From contig NZ_AXAL01000007.1 in NCBI RefSeq assembly GCF_000472785.1, forward strand, positions 1-64,000: DNA of 64,000 bases, given 5' to 3'. Positions 8,173 to 16,068 of the stretch are shown in pieces; position 1 is the first letter of the stretch; every line of letters starts with the position of its first letter. The notes beneath the pieces are model-generated. The model saw nothing but the letters and a program-made list of their open reading frames with translations. It did not search any database and had not been told where the DNA came from. The position numbers and the translations under genes were made by a program. The DNA is from Mesorhizobium loti CJ3sym. GTDB lineage: Bacteria; Pseudomonadota; Alphaproteobacteria; Rhizobiales; Rhizobiaceae.

Positions 8173-9156
8173 ATGAATGTGGCCCAGAACATCGTCGCCG
8201 GCCTTGACCGGATACTCACCATGGAACTGGTGCGCGTCACCGAAAGGGCCGCCGTGGCGGCAGCCAGGCTGCGCGGGCGCGGCGACGAGAAGGCTGCCGA
8301 CCAGGTCGCGGTCGATGCCATGCGCCAGGAGCTCAACCGCCTTGCCATCAAGGGCACGGTGGTGATCGGCGAGGGCGAGCGCGACGAGGCGCCGATGCTC
8401 TACATCGGCGAGGAAGTCGGTACCGGCAAAGGTCCGGCGGTCGACATCGCGCTCGATCCACTCGAAGGCACGACGATCTGCGCCAAGAACCTGCCCAACG
8501 CGCTTGCGGCCATCGCCATCGCCGAGAAGGGTAGCCTGCTGTTCGCGCCCGACGTCTATATGGACAAGATCGCCATTGGTCCGGGCTATGCCGATGGCGT
8601 CATCGACATCGATGCTTCGCCGGCCGAGAACATCGCGAGCCTCGCCCGGGCCAAGGGCGTCGCGGTATCCGATATCACCGCCTGCATCCTCGATCGGCCG
8701 CGCCATGCCAAGCTGATCGATGCGGTGCGCGCCACGGGCGCTGCGATCCGGCTGATTGGCGATGGCGACGTGGCTGGCGTCATCCACACCACCGATCCGG
8801 AGGAGACCGGCATCGATCTCTATCTCGGCACCGGCGGTGCGCCGGAGGGCGTGCTGGCGGCGGCCGCACTGCGTTGCACCGGCGGCCAGATGCAGGGCCG
8901 GCTGATCCTCGATACGCCGGAAAAAGTCGCGCGCGCGGCGAAGATGGGCATTTCGAACCCGAAGCGGGTCTATCACGCGGAAGACATGGCGCGCGGCGAT
9001 GTGCTGTTCGCGGCAACCGGCGTCACCGACGGCAACATGCTGGCCGGCGTCAAGTTCGGCCGCACCTTCATCACCACGCACACGATCGTGCTGCGCTCCT
9101 CATCTCGGACCGTGCGCGAGATCAAGGCCCGGCACCAGGATCTGGACAAGTTCTAG
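8173..9156 (+). CDS. glpX: Class II fructose-1,6-bisphosphatase
   Basis: A GlpX-type phosphatase of 327 residues from the ATG at 8173 (MNVAQNIVAGLDRI). A GTG at 8152, with GGGAGG a few bases before it, would add seven residues, so the start is uncertain. Family signatures are present: ELVRVTERAAVAAARLRGRG, VIGEGERDEAPMLYIGE and ALDPLEGTTI, which build the metal and phosphate site. The enzyme removes the 1-phosphate of fructose-1,6-bisphosphate in gluconeogenesis, needed for growth on the dicarboxylates rhizobia use. The gene lies between hom and recJ, a conserved neighbourhood in rhizobia. Confidence 0.93.
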   Translation: MNVAQNIVAGLDRILTMELVRVTERAAVAAARLRGRGDEKAADQVAVDAMRQELNRLAIKGTVVIGEGERDEAPMLYIGEEVGTGKGPAVDIALDPLEGTTICAKNLPNALAAIAIAEKGSLLFAPDVYMDKIAIGPGYADGVIDIDASPAENIASLARAKGVAVSDITACILDRPRHAKLIDAVRATGAAIRLIGDGDVAGVIHTTDPEETGIDLYLGTGGAPEGVLAAAALRCTGGQMQGRLILDTPEKVARAAKMGISNPKRVYHAEDMARGDVLFAATGVTDGNMLAGVKFGRTFITTHTIVLRSSSRTVREIKARHQDLDKF

Positions 9157-9228
9157 AGCTGCTTGCGAAGCCGCGCCGCAGTTGCTAGCCCTTGGCTGCA
9201 TCTGAACTTGGCGGCGCAAGGATTGATG

Positions 9229-9453
9229 ATGAAAGCGTTCGACTGGCACGCGGATCCGATTTCGCGTGCCACGCCCATCACCAAATCCTACCGCAACACC
9301 CAGAATGTGCGCCGCTTTTTCACCCGCGAATGCGGCGATGGGTTCAGGTTCGATCGAACTTTCATGGCCTGGCTCAAGGATGGCCAGGAAAAGACGATGG
9401 GGGATGCAGCCGACGAATGGGTCCGGCGCCAGGCTGAAAAGCGGAAAGCGTAG
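9229..9453 (+). CDS. DUF6434-domain small protein
   Basis: A 74-residue protein. AAGGA at 9218-9222 favours the ATG at 9229, though ATG 9226 is adjacent. The sequence FDWHADPISRATPITKSYRN, then NTQNVRRFF, FDRTFMAWLKDG and KTMGDAADEW follows the DUF6434 pattern, a short soluble domain often found alone or with a SAP domain. No biochemical role is established to my knowledge. It stands between glpX and recJ with no obvious partner and may be co-transcribed with glpX, 72 bases upstream. Confidence 0.75.
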   Translation: MKAFDWHADPISRATPITKSYRNTQNVRRFFTRECGDGFRFDRTFMAWLKDGQEKTMGDAADEWVRRQAEKRKA

Positions 9454-9527
9454 TTCTTAGTTGAAATCCTCCGTGACGGCGCATCATAGCGAACCGCTTG
9501 GCTTTGCCCGCCTTTGGGCTGTTGTTT

Positions 9528-9576
9528 GTGCATGTCGTTATCCCAAAACCGCTGCACACTTTTGGGCGACATGCAC
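9528..9576. repeat. Short hairpin repeat, copy 1
   Basis: The arms gtgcatgtcg and cccaaaa (9528-9548) pair with ttttggg and cgacatgcac (9560-9576) around the loop ccgctgcacac, with an unpaired ttat bulge on the left arm. Over 46 bases it is identical, except for one base in the bulge, to a second copy at 47941-47986, in the same orientation. It lies just upstream of recJ. Confidence 0.85.
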
Positions 9577-9612
9577 TATCCTGTCGCCAACCATGAGTTG
9601 GCAAAGCACATG

Positions 9613-11391
9613 ATGGGCGACAAGCGCCTCTTCCTCGATGTCAGGCAGTCGGCGACCGGTCTCTCCTGGGAGCACCGGCTGACCGAGCGGCAGGACATGG
9701 TCGCGCTGGCCATCGCCCAAGGCCATGGCGTGCCCGACATCGTCGCGCGCGTTCTTGCCGGACGCGGCGTTACCGCCGATGAGACCGAGCGGTTTCTCGA
9801 CCCGACGATCCGCGACCTGTTGCCCAATCCAGCCTCGCTGACCGATATGGACAAAGCCGCCAACCGCATCGCGGCGGCGGTGATGACCAGGGAGAAGGTG
9901 GCGATCTTCGGCGACTATGATGTCGATGGCGCAGCCTCGTCTGCCTTGCTGAAGCGGTTTCTGACGCATTTCTCCATACCGTCGGAAATCTATATTCCGG
10001 ATCGTATTTTCGAGGGCTATGGCCCGAATCCCGATGCCATGCGCGAACTTGTTTCGCGTGGCGCGACGCTGATCGTCACTGTCGATTGCGGCACCAACAG
10101 CGCCGTTTCCGTCGATGCCGCCAATGCGGCCGGCGCCGATGTGGTGGTGCTCGACCACCATCAGGTCGGCGGCGCGTTGCCGGCCGCGATTGCCGTCGTC
10201 AATCCAAACCGCGATGACGATCTTTCAGGCCAGGGGCATCTGTGCGCCGCCGGTGTCGTCTTCCTTGCCCTGGTGCAGACCGCAAAGGTCCTGCGTGGCC
10301 TGAGCGATGTGGCGCCGCCCGACCTGCTTTCGCTGGTTGATCTCGTTGCATTGGCGACCGTTTGCGACGTGGTGCCGCTCATCGGCGTCAACCGTGCCTT
10401 CGTCGTCAAAGGGCTGCAAGTGGCCCGCCAGCAGAAGAATGAAGGGATGGCCGCATTGGCACGGGTTTCGCGCATCGGCGAGCCGATCAGCACCTTTCAT
10501 CTCTCGTATCTGATCGGTCCACGCATCAATGCCGGCGGTCGCATCGGCGATGCGGCGCTCGGCAGCCGGTTGCTTGCGACGGACGATCCGGTCGAGGCAC
10601 GGACCATCGCCGAGACGCTCGACCGGCTGAACCAGGAGCGGCAGCTGATGGAGCAGGAGATGCTGGCCGCGGCGCGTGCCGAGGCCGATGCCGAGCTTGC
10701 CGGCGGCAACGGTCCGGCGATTATCGTCACCGCCAGCAACAATTGGCATCCCGGCATTGTCGGCCTGCTCGCATCAAGGCTTAAGGACCATGCGCGTCGG
10801 CCGGCTTTCGCCATTGCCTTCAATGCCAATGGCGTTGGCACCGGTTCGGGCCGCTCCGTTTCGGGCTTCGATCTTGGCCGATTGGTGCGCGAAGCCGCCG
10901 ATGCCGGGCTGATCGTCAAGGGCGGCGGCCATGGCATGGCGGCCGGCATCACCGTCGAACGCGCCAGGCTGGGCGAACTCAGGGCGTTCTTCGAAGAACG
11001 GGCGGCCACCGAGGTGTTTCGGCTGCAGGACGAGGAAAGCCTGGCGATTGACGGCGCGCTTGCCGCGGAGGGCGCGACGCTTGGCCTGCTCGAGGCACTC
11101 GACAAGGCCGGTCCCTTTGGCGCCGGCCATGTCGCGCCGGTCTTCGTGCTGCCTCGCCATCGGCTGGCAGACGCCAGGCCGGTCGGCACCAACCATATCC
11201 GCTGCGAATTGCAGTCGGACAGCGGTGGCCGCATCCAGGCGATCGCCTTTCGCGCCGTCGATACGGTGCTTGGCGAATTCCTGTTCAAGAACCGGGGCAA
11301 GACGGTCCATGTCGCCGGCTCGCTGTCGGGCAATTACTGGAACGGCAACCGCACCGTGCAGTTTCGCGTCATCGATGCGGCGCGGGCGTGA
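9613..11391 (+). CDS. recJ: Single-stranded-DNA-specific 5'-3' exonuclease RecJ
   Basis: A 592-residue enzyme from ATG 9613 (MGDKRLFLDVRQSATGLSWE); ATG 9610 is equally possible, and neither has a clear ribosome site. DHH-family motifs are intact: DYDVDGAASSALL, VTVDCGTNS, VLDHHQVGG and INAGGRIGDAALGSRLL. The DHHA1 motif GGGHGMAAG and a C-terminal OB-like domain follow. RecJ resects DNA in recombination, mismatch and base-excision repair. The open frame reaches back to 9514, but those residues come from the hairpin repeat and do not resemble RecJ. The 3' end meets the patatin gene convergently. Confidence 0.95.
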   Translation: MGDKRLFLDVRQSATGLSWEHRLTERQDMVALAIAQGHGVPDIVARVLAGRGVTADETERFLDPTIRDLLPNPASLTDMDKAANRIAAAVMTREKVAIFGDYDVDGAASSALLKRFLTHFSIPSEIYIPDRIFEGYGPNPDAMRELVSRGATLIVTVDCGTNSAVSVDAANAAGADVVVLDHHQVGGALPAAIAVVNPNRDDDLSGQGHLCAAGVVFLALVQTAKVLRGLSDVAPPDLLSLVDLVALATVCDVVPLIGVNRAFVVKGLQVARQQKNEGMAALARVSRIGEPISTFHLSYLIGPRINAGGRIGDAALGSRLLATDDPVEARTIAETLDRLNQERQLMEQEMLAAARAEADAELAGGNGPAIIVTASNNWHPGIVGLLASRLKDHARRPAFAIAFNANGVGTGSGRSVSGFDLGRLVREAADAGLIVKGGGHGMAAGITVERARLGELRAFFEERAATEVFRLQDEESLAIDGALAAEGATLGLLEALDKAGPFGAGHVAPVFVLPRHRLADARPVGTNHIRCELQSDSGGRIQAIAFRAVDTVLGEFLFKNRGKTVHVAGSLSGNYWNGNRTVQFRVIDAARA

Positions 11392-11408
11392 GAGCTATCC
11401 TGATTTGA

Positions 11409-12380
11409 TCAGGCGAGAACCGCCTGCAGCCGGGTCAGTTCGCCGATCTGCGCCATCGTCGCCTGATAGCCGAGCTGGATCGCCTCGTCGGCGCGATGGA
11501 ATTCCGTGAGGCCGATATGGCTGAGCTTGGGCTGCAGCGACATGTCGGGTGGATCGCCGGCAAGCCTGGCACGCGAAATACGGTCCTGGATGATGTTGAA
11601 GGCCTCGACCATGACGCCGGTGATGCCGAGGCGCGTCTGATGCGACTGATGGTTCGGGTCCAGGTGGCCAGCGCGGGGCGCGTCCTTTTCGACAACCAGT
11701 TCGCCGGCGCTGTGTTTGATCACGGCGGCGCGGCCGAAAAGATCGTAGTGAAGGTTGACCGCCACGACGAGCGGCTGCTCATAGGCGCGGCAGACCGAAA
11801 CCGGTACCGGATTGACCAGCGCACCGTCGACGAGCACGCGGCCGTTGCAGTTCACCGGCTCGAACACGCCGGGCAGTGCATAGGAGGCACGCATCGCGGT
11901 GATCAGCGAGCCGCTCGACAGCCAGATCTCGTGGCCGGTGCGGATTTCCGATGCGACGCAGACGAATGGCTTGGGCAGCTCCTCGAAGCGGATGCCCGCC
12001 ACATGCTCGCGCAGCCGGGCATCGAGCTTCATGCCGCCGAACAGGCCGCTGCCGCGCAGATTGAGATCGAGCAGGCCAAAAATGCGCCGCTTGGTGAGGC
12101 TGCGGGCGAACGCTTCCAGCTCATCCAGTTTGCCGGCGAGATAACAGCCGCCGACCAGCGCGCCGATCGAGGTGCCGGCGATCATCGAGACTTCAATGCC
12201 GGCTTCATCGAGCGCGCGCAGCACGCCGATATGGGCCCAGCCTCTGGCACAGCCACCGCCAAGGGCGAGCGAAATGCCTGTTTTCTTCGCCGGTTTTTGC
12301 TCGGACGCGCCGCCGGACGAAGCGGGGCCGTTGGCCTCTCTTACATCCGGTCTGTTACGCAATGACGCCCACTCGAGCAT
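11409..12380 (-). CDS. Patatin-like phospholipase
   Basis: A 323-residue protein starting at ATG 12380 after GGGAG; a GTG directly before it at 12383 is an alternative. It shows the patatin features: the oxyanion loop GGGCARGWAHIG (41-52), nucleophile Ser71 in GTSIGAL, and the catalytic Asp in VDGALVNPVPV. Bacterial relatives (RssA/NTE type) hydrolyse acyl esters of membrane lipids. The first 34 residues are polar without a signal peptide, so the protein is probably cytoplasmic or membrane-associated. Substrate unknown. The gene ends 17 bases from the recJ stop, with a small inverted repeat (cctgat/atcagg, 11399-11413) between them. Confidence 0.87.
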   Translation of the reverse strand: MLEWASLRNRPDVREANGPASSGGASEQKPAKKTGISLALGGGCARGWAHIGVLRALDEAGIEVSMIAGTSIGALVGGCYLAGKLDELEAFARSLTKRRIFGLLDLNLRGSGLFGGMKLDARLREHVAGIRFEELPKPFVCVASEIRTGHEIWLSSGSLITAMRASYALPGVFEPVNCNGRVLVDGALVNPVPVSVCRAYEQPLVVAVNLHYDLFGRAAVIKHSAGELVVEKDAPRAGHLDPNHQSHQTRLGITGVMVEAFNIIQDRISRARLAGDPPDMSLQPKLSHIGLTEFHRADEAIQLGYQATMAQIGELTRLQAVLA

Positions 12381-12470
12381 CACGATCTCCCTTGTCCCAA
12401 GGCTAATATACGGACGGGCCGTATCGAAATGATGAATCTGTGTGGTTGGTGTGAGGCAGAAGGTTCAAGA

Positions 12471-12926
12471 CTATGGCTTCCGATACGTGGTTTCCGCATC
12501 GAACAGCGGCTTGCTGCCATCGTCGGCAAGCGTCGTCTTGCCGTCAACCAGCCCCACCGTCCGATAAAAGCAGGAACGCCGGCCGGTGTGGCAGGTTGCG
12601 TCGTGGCCTAACACTTTCACGCTAAGCCACAATGCGTCCTGATCGCAGTCGGTTCGCATCTCGACGACGTGCTGGAAATTGCCCGAGGTCTCGCCCTTTT
12701 TCCAAAGCGCATTGCGCGAGCGCGACCAGTAATGGGCGGTACCCGTTTCCAGAGTCAGCGCCAATGCCTGCGCATTCATGTGCGCCACCATCAACAGCAT
12801 GCCATCCTTGATATCGGTGACCACAACCGTGACGAGCCCGGCTGCGTCGAAGCGCGGCGAGAACACCGCTCCTTCTTCGAGAACCTGCTTGTCTGACGGA
12901 GCTTTGGGAAATTCCAGTGCCGACAT
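12471..12926 (-). CDS. hisI: Phosphoribosyl-AMP cyclohydrolase
   Basis: A 151-residue HisI that opens the adenine ring of phosphoribosyl-AMP in histidine synthesis, without a fused HisE domain. Typical segments are seen: [36 protein letters not shown], the metal-binding TDCDQDALW and [11 protein letters not shown]. It starts at ATG 12926 with AGGAAA upstream, 42 bases after the folE stop, so folE-hisI is probably an operon. The his genes are otherwise not in the window; a separate hisI next to folE is usual in rhizobia. Confidence 0.93.
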   Translation of the reverse strand: MSALEFPKAPSDKQVLEEGAVFSPRFDAAGLVTVVVTDIKDGMLLMVAHMNAQALALTLETGTAHYWSRSRNALWKKGETSGNFQHVVEMRTDCDQDALWLSVKVLGHDATCHTGRRSCFYRTVGLVDGKTTLADDGSKPLFDAETTYRKP

Positions 12927-12968
12927 TGCCGGTCTATTTTCCTGTTGACCGTGATGCCGGCGAGGGGC

Positions 12969-13601
12969 TTACGCCCCGCCGCGCACCATGGTGACAAAAC
13001 GAACCTGCTCTTCGGGCGTATCCTTGAAGACGCCGGTGAAGGTGGAGGTCAGCGTGGTCGAGCCCTGCTTGCGGATGCCGCGCATGGCCATGCACATGTG
13101 CTCGGCCTCGATCATGACGGCGACGCCGCGAGGGTTGAGCACATCCTGGATGACGCCGGCGATCTGAGCGGTCAGCGCTTCCTGCGTCTGCAGGCGATGG
13201 GCAAAGATATCGACCACACGGGCGATCTTGGACAGGCCGACCACTTTGCCGTCCGGCAGATAGCCGACATGCGCCTTGCCGATGATCGGCACCATGTGAT
13301 GCTCGCAATGCGAGTGGAACTGAATGTCCTTGACGATGACGAGGTCATCATAGCCGGCGACCTCCTCGAAGGTGCGGCCGAGCTCATCCGCCGGGCACAT
13401 GTCATAGCCGCCGAACATTTCGCGGTAGGCCTTGGCCACACGCTTGGGCGTATCGATCAGCCCTTCGCGGTCCGGATTGTCGCCTGTCCAGCGCAAAAGC
13501 GTGTGCACCGCGGCTTCAACTTCGGCTTCGCTCGGCCGGTCGGTGACAGGCTTGTCCATATACGCCGACTGCGGCATGAGCTTCTTGATAACGGCATCCA
13601 T
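12969..13601 (-). CDS. folE: GTP cyclohydrolase I
   Basis: A 210-residue type I enzyme that converts GTP to 7,8-dihydroneopterin triphosphate for folate synthesis. The zinc-site segment [20 protein letters not shown] and the second ligand region [17 protein letters not shown] are present, with [20 protein letters not shown] between them. The start ATG at 13601 follows GGGAGACGCC. A 7-bp inverted repeat gttcctc/gaggaac at 13618-13637 lies in the leader just upstream of the ribosome site; no known riboswitch is recognised. First gene of the folE-hisI unit, divergent from the IscU-like gene. Confidence 0.95.
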   Translation of the reverse strand: MDAVIKKLMPQSAYMDKPVTDRPSEAEVEAAVHTLLRWTGDNPDREGLIDTPKRVAKAYREMFGGYDMCPADELGRTFEEVAGYDDLVIVKDIQFHSHCEHHMVPIIGKAHVGYLPDGKVVGLSKIARVVDIFAHRLQTQEALTAQIAGVIQDVLNPRGVAVMIEAEHMCMAMRGIRKQGSTTLTSTFTGVFKDTPEEQVRFVTMVRGGA

Positions 13602-13840
13602 AAAGGCGTCTCCCGTAGTTCCTCTCTGCGGAGGAACGAGTTGAACGGACCACGACTTTTCGGTGTCGGAACCCGCCCGGTTTCCAGCCCCGCAAGTGGC
13701 GTGAACAGATCAGGTAAAGGCACCCGCTTCGGTTGCCTTGTCGATACCCAACTGCCAGCATTATATATGGTCTGGCGCAGCGAAAGGAAGACGCTATAGC
13801 GGCAAACGCTGTTCGCTTGGCGGCGACGGATTGGAAAAGA

Positions 13841-14287
13841 ATGATCAACGACGTCTATAATGCGAAAATTCTCGGTTTTGCCGGAAACATCGCACGCATC
13901 GGCCGGCTCGATCATCCCGACGCGAGCGCAAAGGCGCATTCCAAGCTGTGCGGCTCGACCGTTACCGTCGACCTCAAGATGCAGGATGGCGTGGTCACCG
14001 ACTTCGCCCATGACGTGAAGGCATGCGCGCTTGGGCAGGCGTCGTCCTCGATCATGGCGCAGCATGTCGTCGGCGCGAGTGCCGAGGAATTGCGCGCGGT
14101 GCGCGATACCATGCTGAAGATGCTGAAGGACAATGGCGCGCCGCCGGAGGGACGCTTCGCCGACCTCAGATATCTGGAGCCGGTGCGCGACTACAAGGCA
14201 CGCCATGCCTCGACCATGCTGACCTTCGATGCCGTGGTCGACGCCATCGGCCAGATCGAGAAAAAGCGCGGCGAAGAAGCGGCTTAA
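13841..14287 (+). CDS. IscU/NifU-like iron-sulfur scaffold protein
   Basis: A 148-residue protein from ATG 13841 (MINDVYNAKILGFAGNIARI), preceded by GGAAAAG. It has the NifU_N fold pattern: KLCGSTVTVDL with Cys37 and VKACALGQASSSIMAQHVVG with Cys62. The third cluster ligand of IscU is expected near RHASTML, but the Cys there is replaced, apparently by Ala. This subfamily, seen in alphaproteobacteria next to folE and yidD, may therefore bind or traffic clusters differently, or do something else. The 3' end overlaps the LysR gene by 4 bases, convergently. Confidence 0.8.
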   Translation: MINDVYNAKILGFAGNIARIGRLDHPDASAKAHSKLCGSTVTVDLKMQDGVVTDFAHDVKACALGQASSSIMAQHVVGASAEELRAVRDTMLKMLKDNGAPPEGRFADLRYLEPVRDYKARHASTMLTFDAVVDAIGQIEKKRGEEAA

Positions 14288-15210
14288 GTCGTATTGTCCT
14301 GCACGCCCAGCGCCCGCCTGCTTTTAGCAAACTCACTTCTCAGCCAATCTGCGAAAGCTGCGGCCGGTTCCGAGAGATCGCGTAGATTTCTGGCCACCAG
14401 CCAATAGGCGCCGGATGCGACATCGATTTCGAAGGGCTTGACCAGCTCGCCGGATGCGACTTCTCCGCCGATCTGCAGGAGATCGCCCAGCGCCACGCCA
14501 TGCCCGAGCAGCGCGGCCTGTTTCGAAAGCGATGCGTCGGCCAGCATGGGGCCCCGCCCCGGCACGGCATCGGCAGGCACGCCGGCTGCCTCGAACCAGC
14601 GCGCCCAGCCCTGGCGATTCTCCTCATGCAAAAGCGTGTAGCGAGCAAGGTCGATCGGCTTCTCAAGGGGAGGACCCAAGGCGAGCAGCGCCGGCGACAG
14701 AACCGGCGAATCGACCGTCGAGGCAAGCCGCTCGGCCTGGCTGCGGGGCCAGGAGTTTGCGTTCGCGCTGAAGCGCAAGGCAAGCTCGGGCTGATCGCTG
14801 CGGAACTCGATCAGCCTCGGATCGACTTCGAGGGAGACGTCGATGTCAGGCCGTAATTGGCGAAACCGGTTGAGGCGGGGCACCAGCCATACGGAGGCAA
14901 GCGACGGCTCAACGCTGACACGAACCACGGACTGCACGGGGGCGGCGACCAGTTCTGAAAGCAGTTTGTCGATGTCATCGAAACTCCTGACCAATTGGGC
15001 GAGCAACCGGCCGCCCGCATTCGTCAGTTCGACGCGGCGATGGTGGCGTTCGAACAAGGGCTGGCGCAGGAAGGTTTCGAGCTCGCGGATCTGCCGGCTG
15101 ATCGCCGCCTGCGAAACAAACAGCTCCTCGGCGGCCCGGCTGAAACTCAGATGCCGGCCCGCTACCTCGAAACTCCTCAATGCCGTCAACGGCATGCGTC
15201 CGCGCTTCAT
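14284..15210 (-). CDS. LysR-family transcriptional regulator, GcvA/AmpR subgroup
   Basis: A 308-residue regulator. The N-terminal winged helix-turn-helix reads LTALRSFEVAGRHLSFSRAA and ELFVSQAAISRQIRELE. Residues about 95-300 are a LysR effector-binding domain. The LRSFEVAARHLSF-type start is the hallmark of the GcvA/AmpR subgroup. A T-N11-A dyad lies 6 bases upstream of its start codon (15217-15231). The divergent neighbour is a 52-residue reading frame; a class D beta-lactamase gene lies 0.86 kb away. The regulon is unknown; autoregulation and control of either neighbour are inferences. Confidence 0.88.
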   Translation of the reverse strand: MKRGRMPLTALRSFEVAGRHLSFSRAAEELFVSQAAISRQIRELETFLRQPLFERHHRRVELTNAGGRLLAQLVRSFDDIDKLLSELVAAPVQSVVRVSVEPSLASVWLVPRLNRFRQLRPDIDVSLEVDPRLIEFRSDQPELALRFSANANSWPRSQAERLASTVDSPVLSPALLALGPPLEKPIDLARYTLLHEENRQGWARWFEAAGVPADAVPGRGPMLADASLSKQAALLGHGVALGDLLQIGGEVASGELVKPFEIDVASGAYWLVARNLRDLSEPAAAFADWLRSEFAKSRRALGVQDNTT

Positions 15211-15216
15211 TTTCGC

Positions 15217-15231
15217 ATAACCCAGGATTAT
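15217..15231. promoter_or_regulatory. Candidate LysR-type operator (T-N11-A dyad)
   Basis: ATAA-cccagga-TTAT is a perfect 4-base dyad with a 7-base spacer and contains TAA...TTA fitting the T-N11-A LysR box. It lies 6 bases from the lysR start and 73 bases from the divergent small frame, as expected for an autoregulatory site. Confidence 0.45.
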
Positions 15232-15303
15232 CTGAAGTGGAAATTATACTCGTTTGAAGGCGAAGGCCAGCGGCGGTCTAATCGCATCAAAGGAGACGCG
15301 ACC

Positions 15304-15462
15304 ATGATCCAGTTCCTGAACATTTTCGGCGATGTCATGCGGATCGCAACGTTCCAATGGCGTGACGAAAGGCATGGTGCAAAGCGCAGCGAAGAGCCGG
15401 CCAGCTCTGGCCGGTGGCCAGCTCCGGTTGACAGGCAGCCATTTCGCCGCTCTCGCCCATGA
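15304..15462 (+). CDS. Small hypothetical protein, 52 residues
   Basis: A short frame from ATG 15304, preceded by a very good ribosome site AAAGGAGACGCGACC. It begins MIQFLNIFGDVMRIATFQWR and becomes basic and Pro/Arg-rich toward the end. The first 20 residues could form one amphipathic or membrane-touching helix. It is divergent from the LysR gene across a putative operator, which makes expression plausible. No family recognised. The weak point is the unremarkable C-terminal half. Confidence 0.45.
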   Translation: MIQFLNIFGDVMRIATFQWRDERHGAKRSEEPASSGRWPAPVDRQPFRRSRP

Positions 15463-15519
15463 CAGCAGGCAGACAAGGGATGGGATTGCGTTCTCCCACG
15501 GAAGCCCACATCTATCGAG

Positions 15520-15918
15520 TTGGAACGCGATACGGAGAATGCGGTGCACGACCCGCTTGGGCATGCCCATACTGCCAAACCGCCGGGGCGTGGCCGCAAC
15601 TGGCCCGGCCCGTGGCGCAAGACGCCCGGGCGTCTGCTAGGCACGTCGTTCGTGCGCCTTTACCAGCTGATGCTTTCCGGCTTTGTCGGCAATTCGTGCC
15701 GGCATCTGCCGACCTGCTCCGAATACGCGCATGAGGCGATCGCCCGCCATGGCCTGTGGGCCGGCGGCTGGATGGGATTTTTCCGGGTGCTGCGCTGCGG
15801 ACCGTTCGGCACGCATGGCATCGATCTGGTGCCGGAAGTGCTGGCGGATCGTTATGTCTGGTTCATGCCGTGGCGATATTGGCGGATCGGCCGCAAGCAC
15901 GCCGAAACCAAGGCATGA
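15520..15918 (+). CDS. yidD: Membrane protein insertion efficiency factor YidD
   Basis: A 132-residue YidD with a roughly 30-residue N-terminal extension. The core contains RLYQLMLSGFVGNSCRHLPT and CSEYAHEAIARHG, then WMGFFRVLRCGPFGTHGID, with the three conserved cysteines. YidD is a small membrane-associated protein that helps YidC insert inner-membrane proteins. The start is uncertain: the TTG at 15520 and a GTG at 15544 are both possible, and the core begins near residue 35. In rhizobia it usually neighbours the IscU-like gene and thrS; here a LysR pair lies upstream, and a beta-lactamase and a methyltransferase lie before thrS. Confidence 0.88.
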   Translation: MERDTENAVHDPLGHAHTAKPPGRGRNWPGPWRKTPGRLLGTSFVRLYQLMLSGFVGNSCRHLPTCSEYAHEAIARHGLWAGGWMGFFRVLRCGPFGTHGIDLVPEVLADRYVWFMPWRYWRIGRKHAETKA

Positions 15919-16068
15919 TTGCGCCGGTCACGCCTCGGGCGACAGTGCGTGTTTACGATCCGGTAGGGTTAACGCAAGCCTGCACAAAGACTGCGCATTT
16001 GAGACAAAATCGAGACAAGAGACCTCGCTAAGCCCGCTCGCGAACACACCCTTCTGGAGCGAGCATCA

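Noticed and set aside
9514..9612. N-terminal extension of RecJ
   Set aside because: The extra residues are translated from the hairpin repeat and lack similarity to RecJ; the protein proper starts near 9613.
13618..13637. gttcctc/gaggaac inverted repeat in the folE leader
   Set aside because: A short stem with no match to a known riboswitch; mentioned under folE but not called as a regulatory element.
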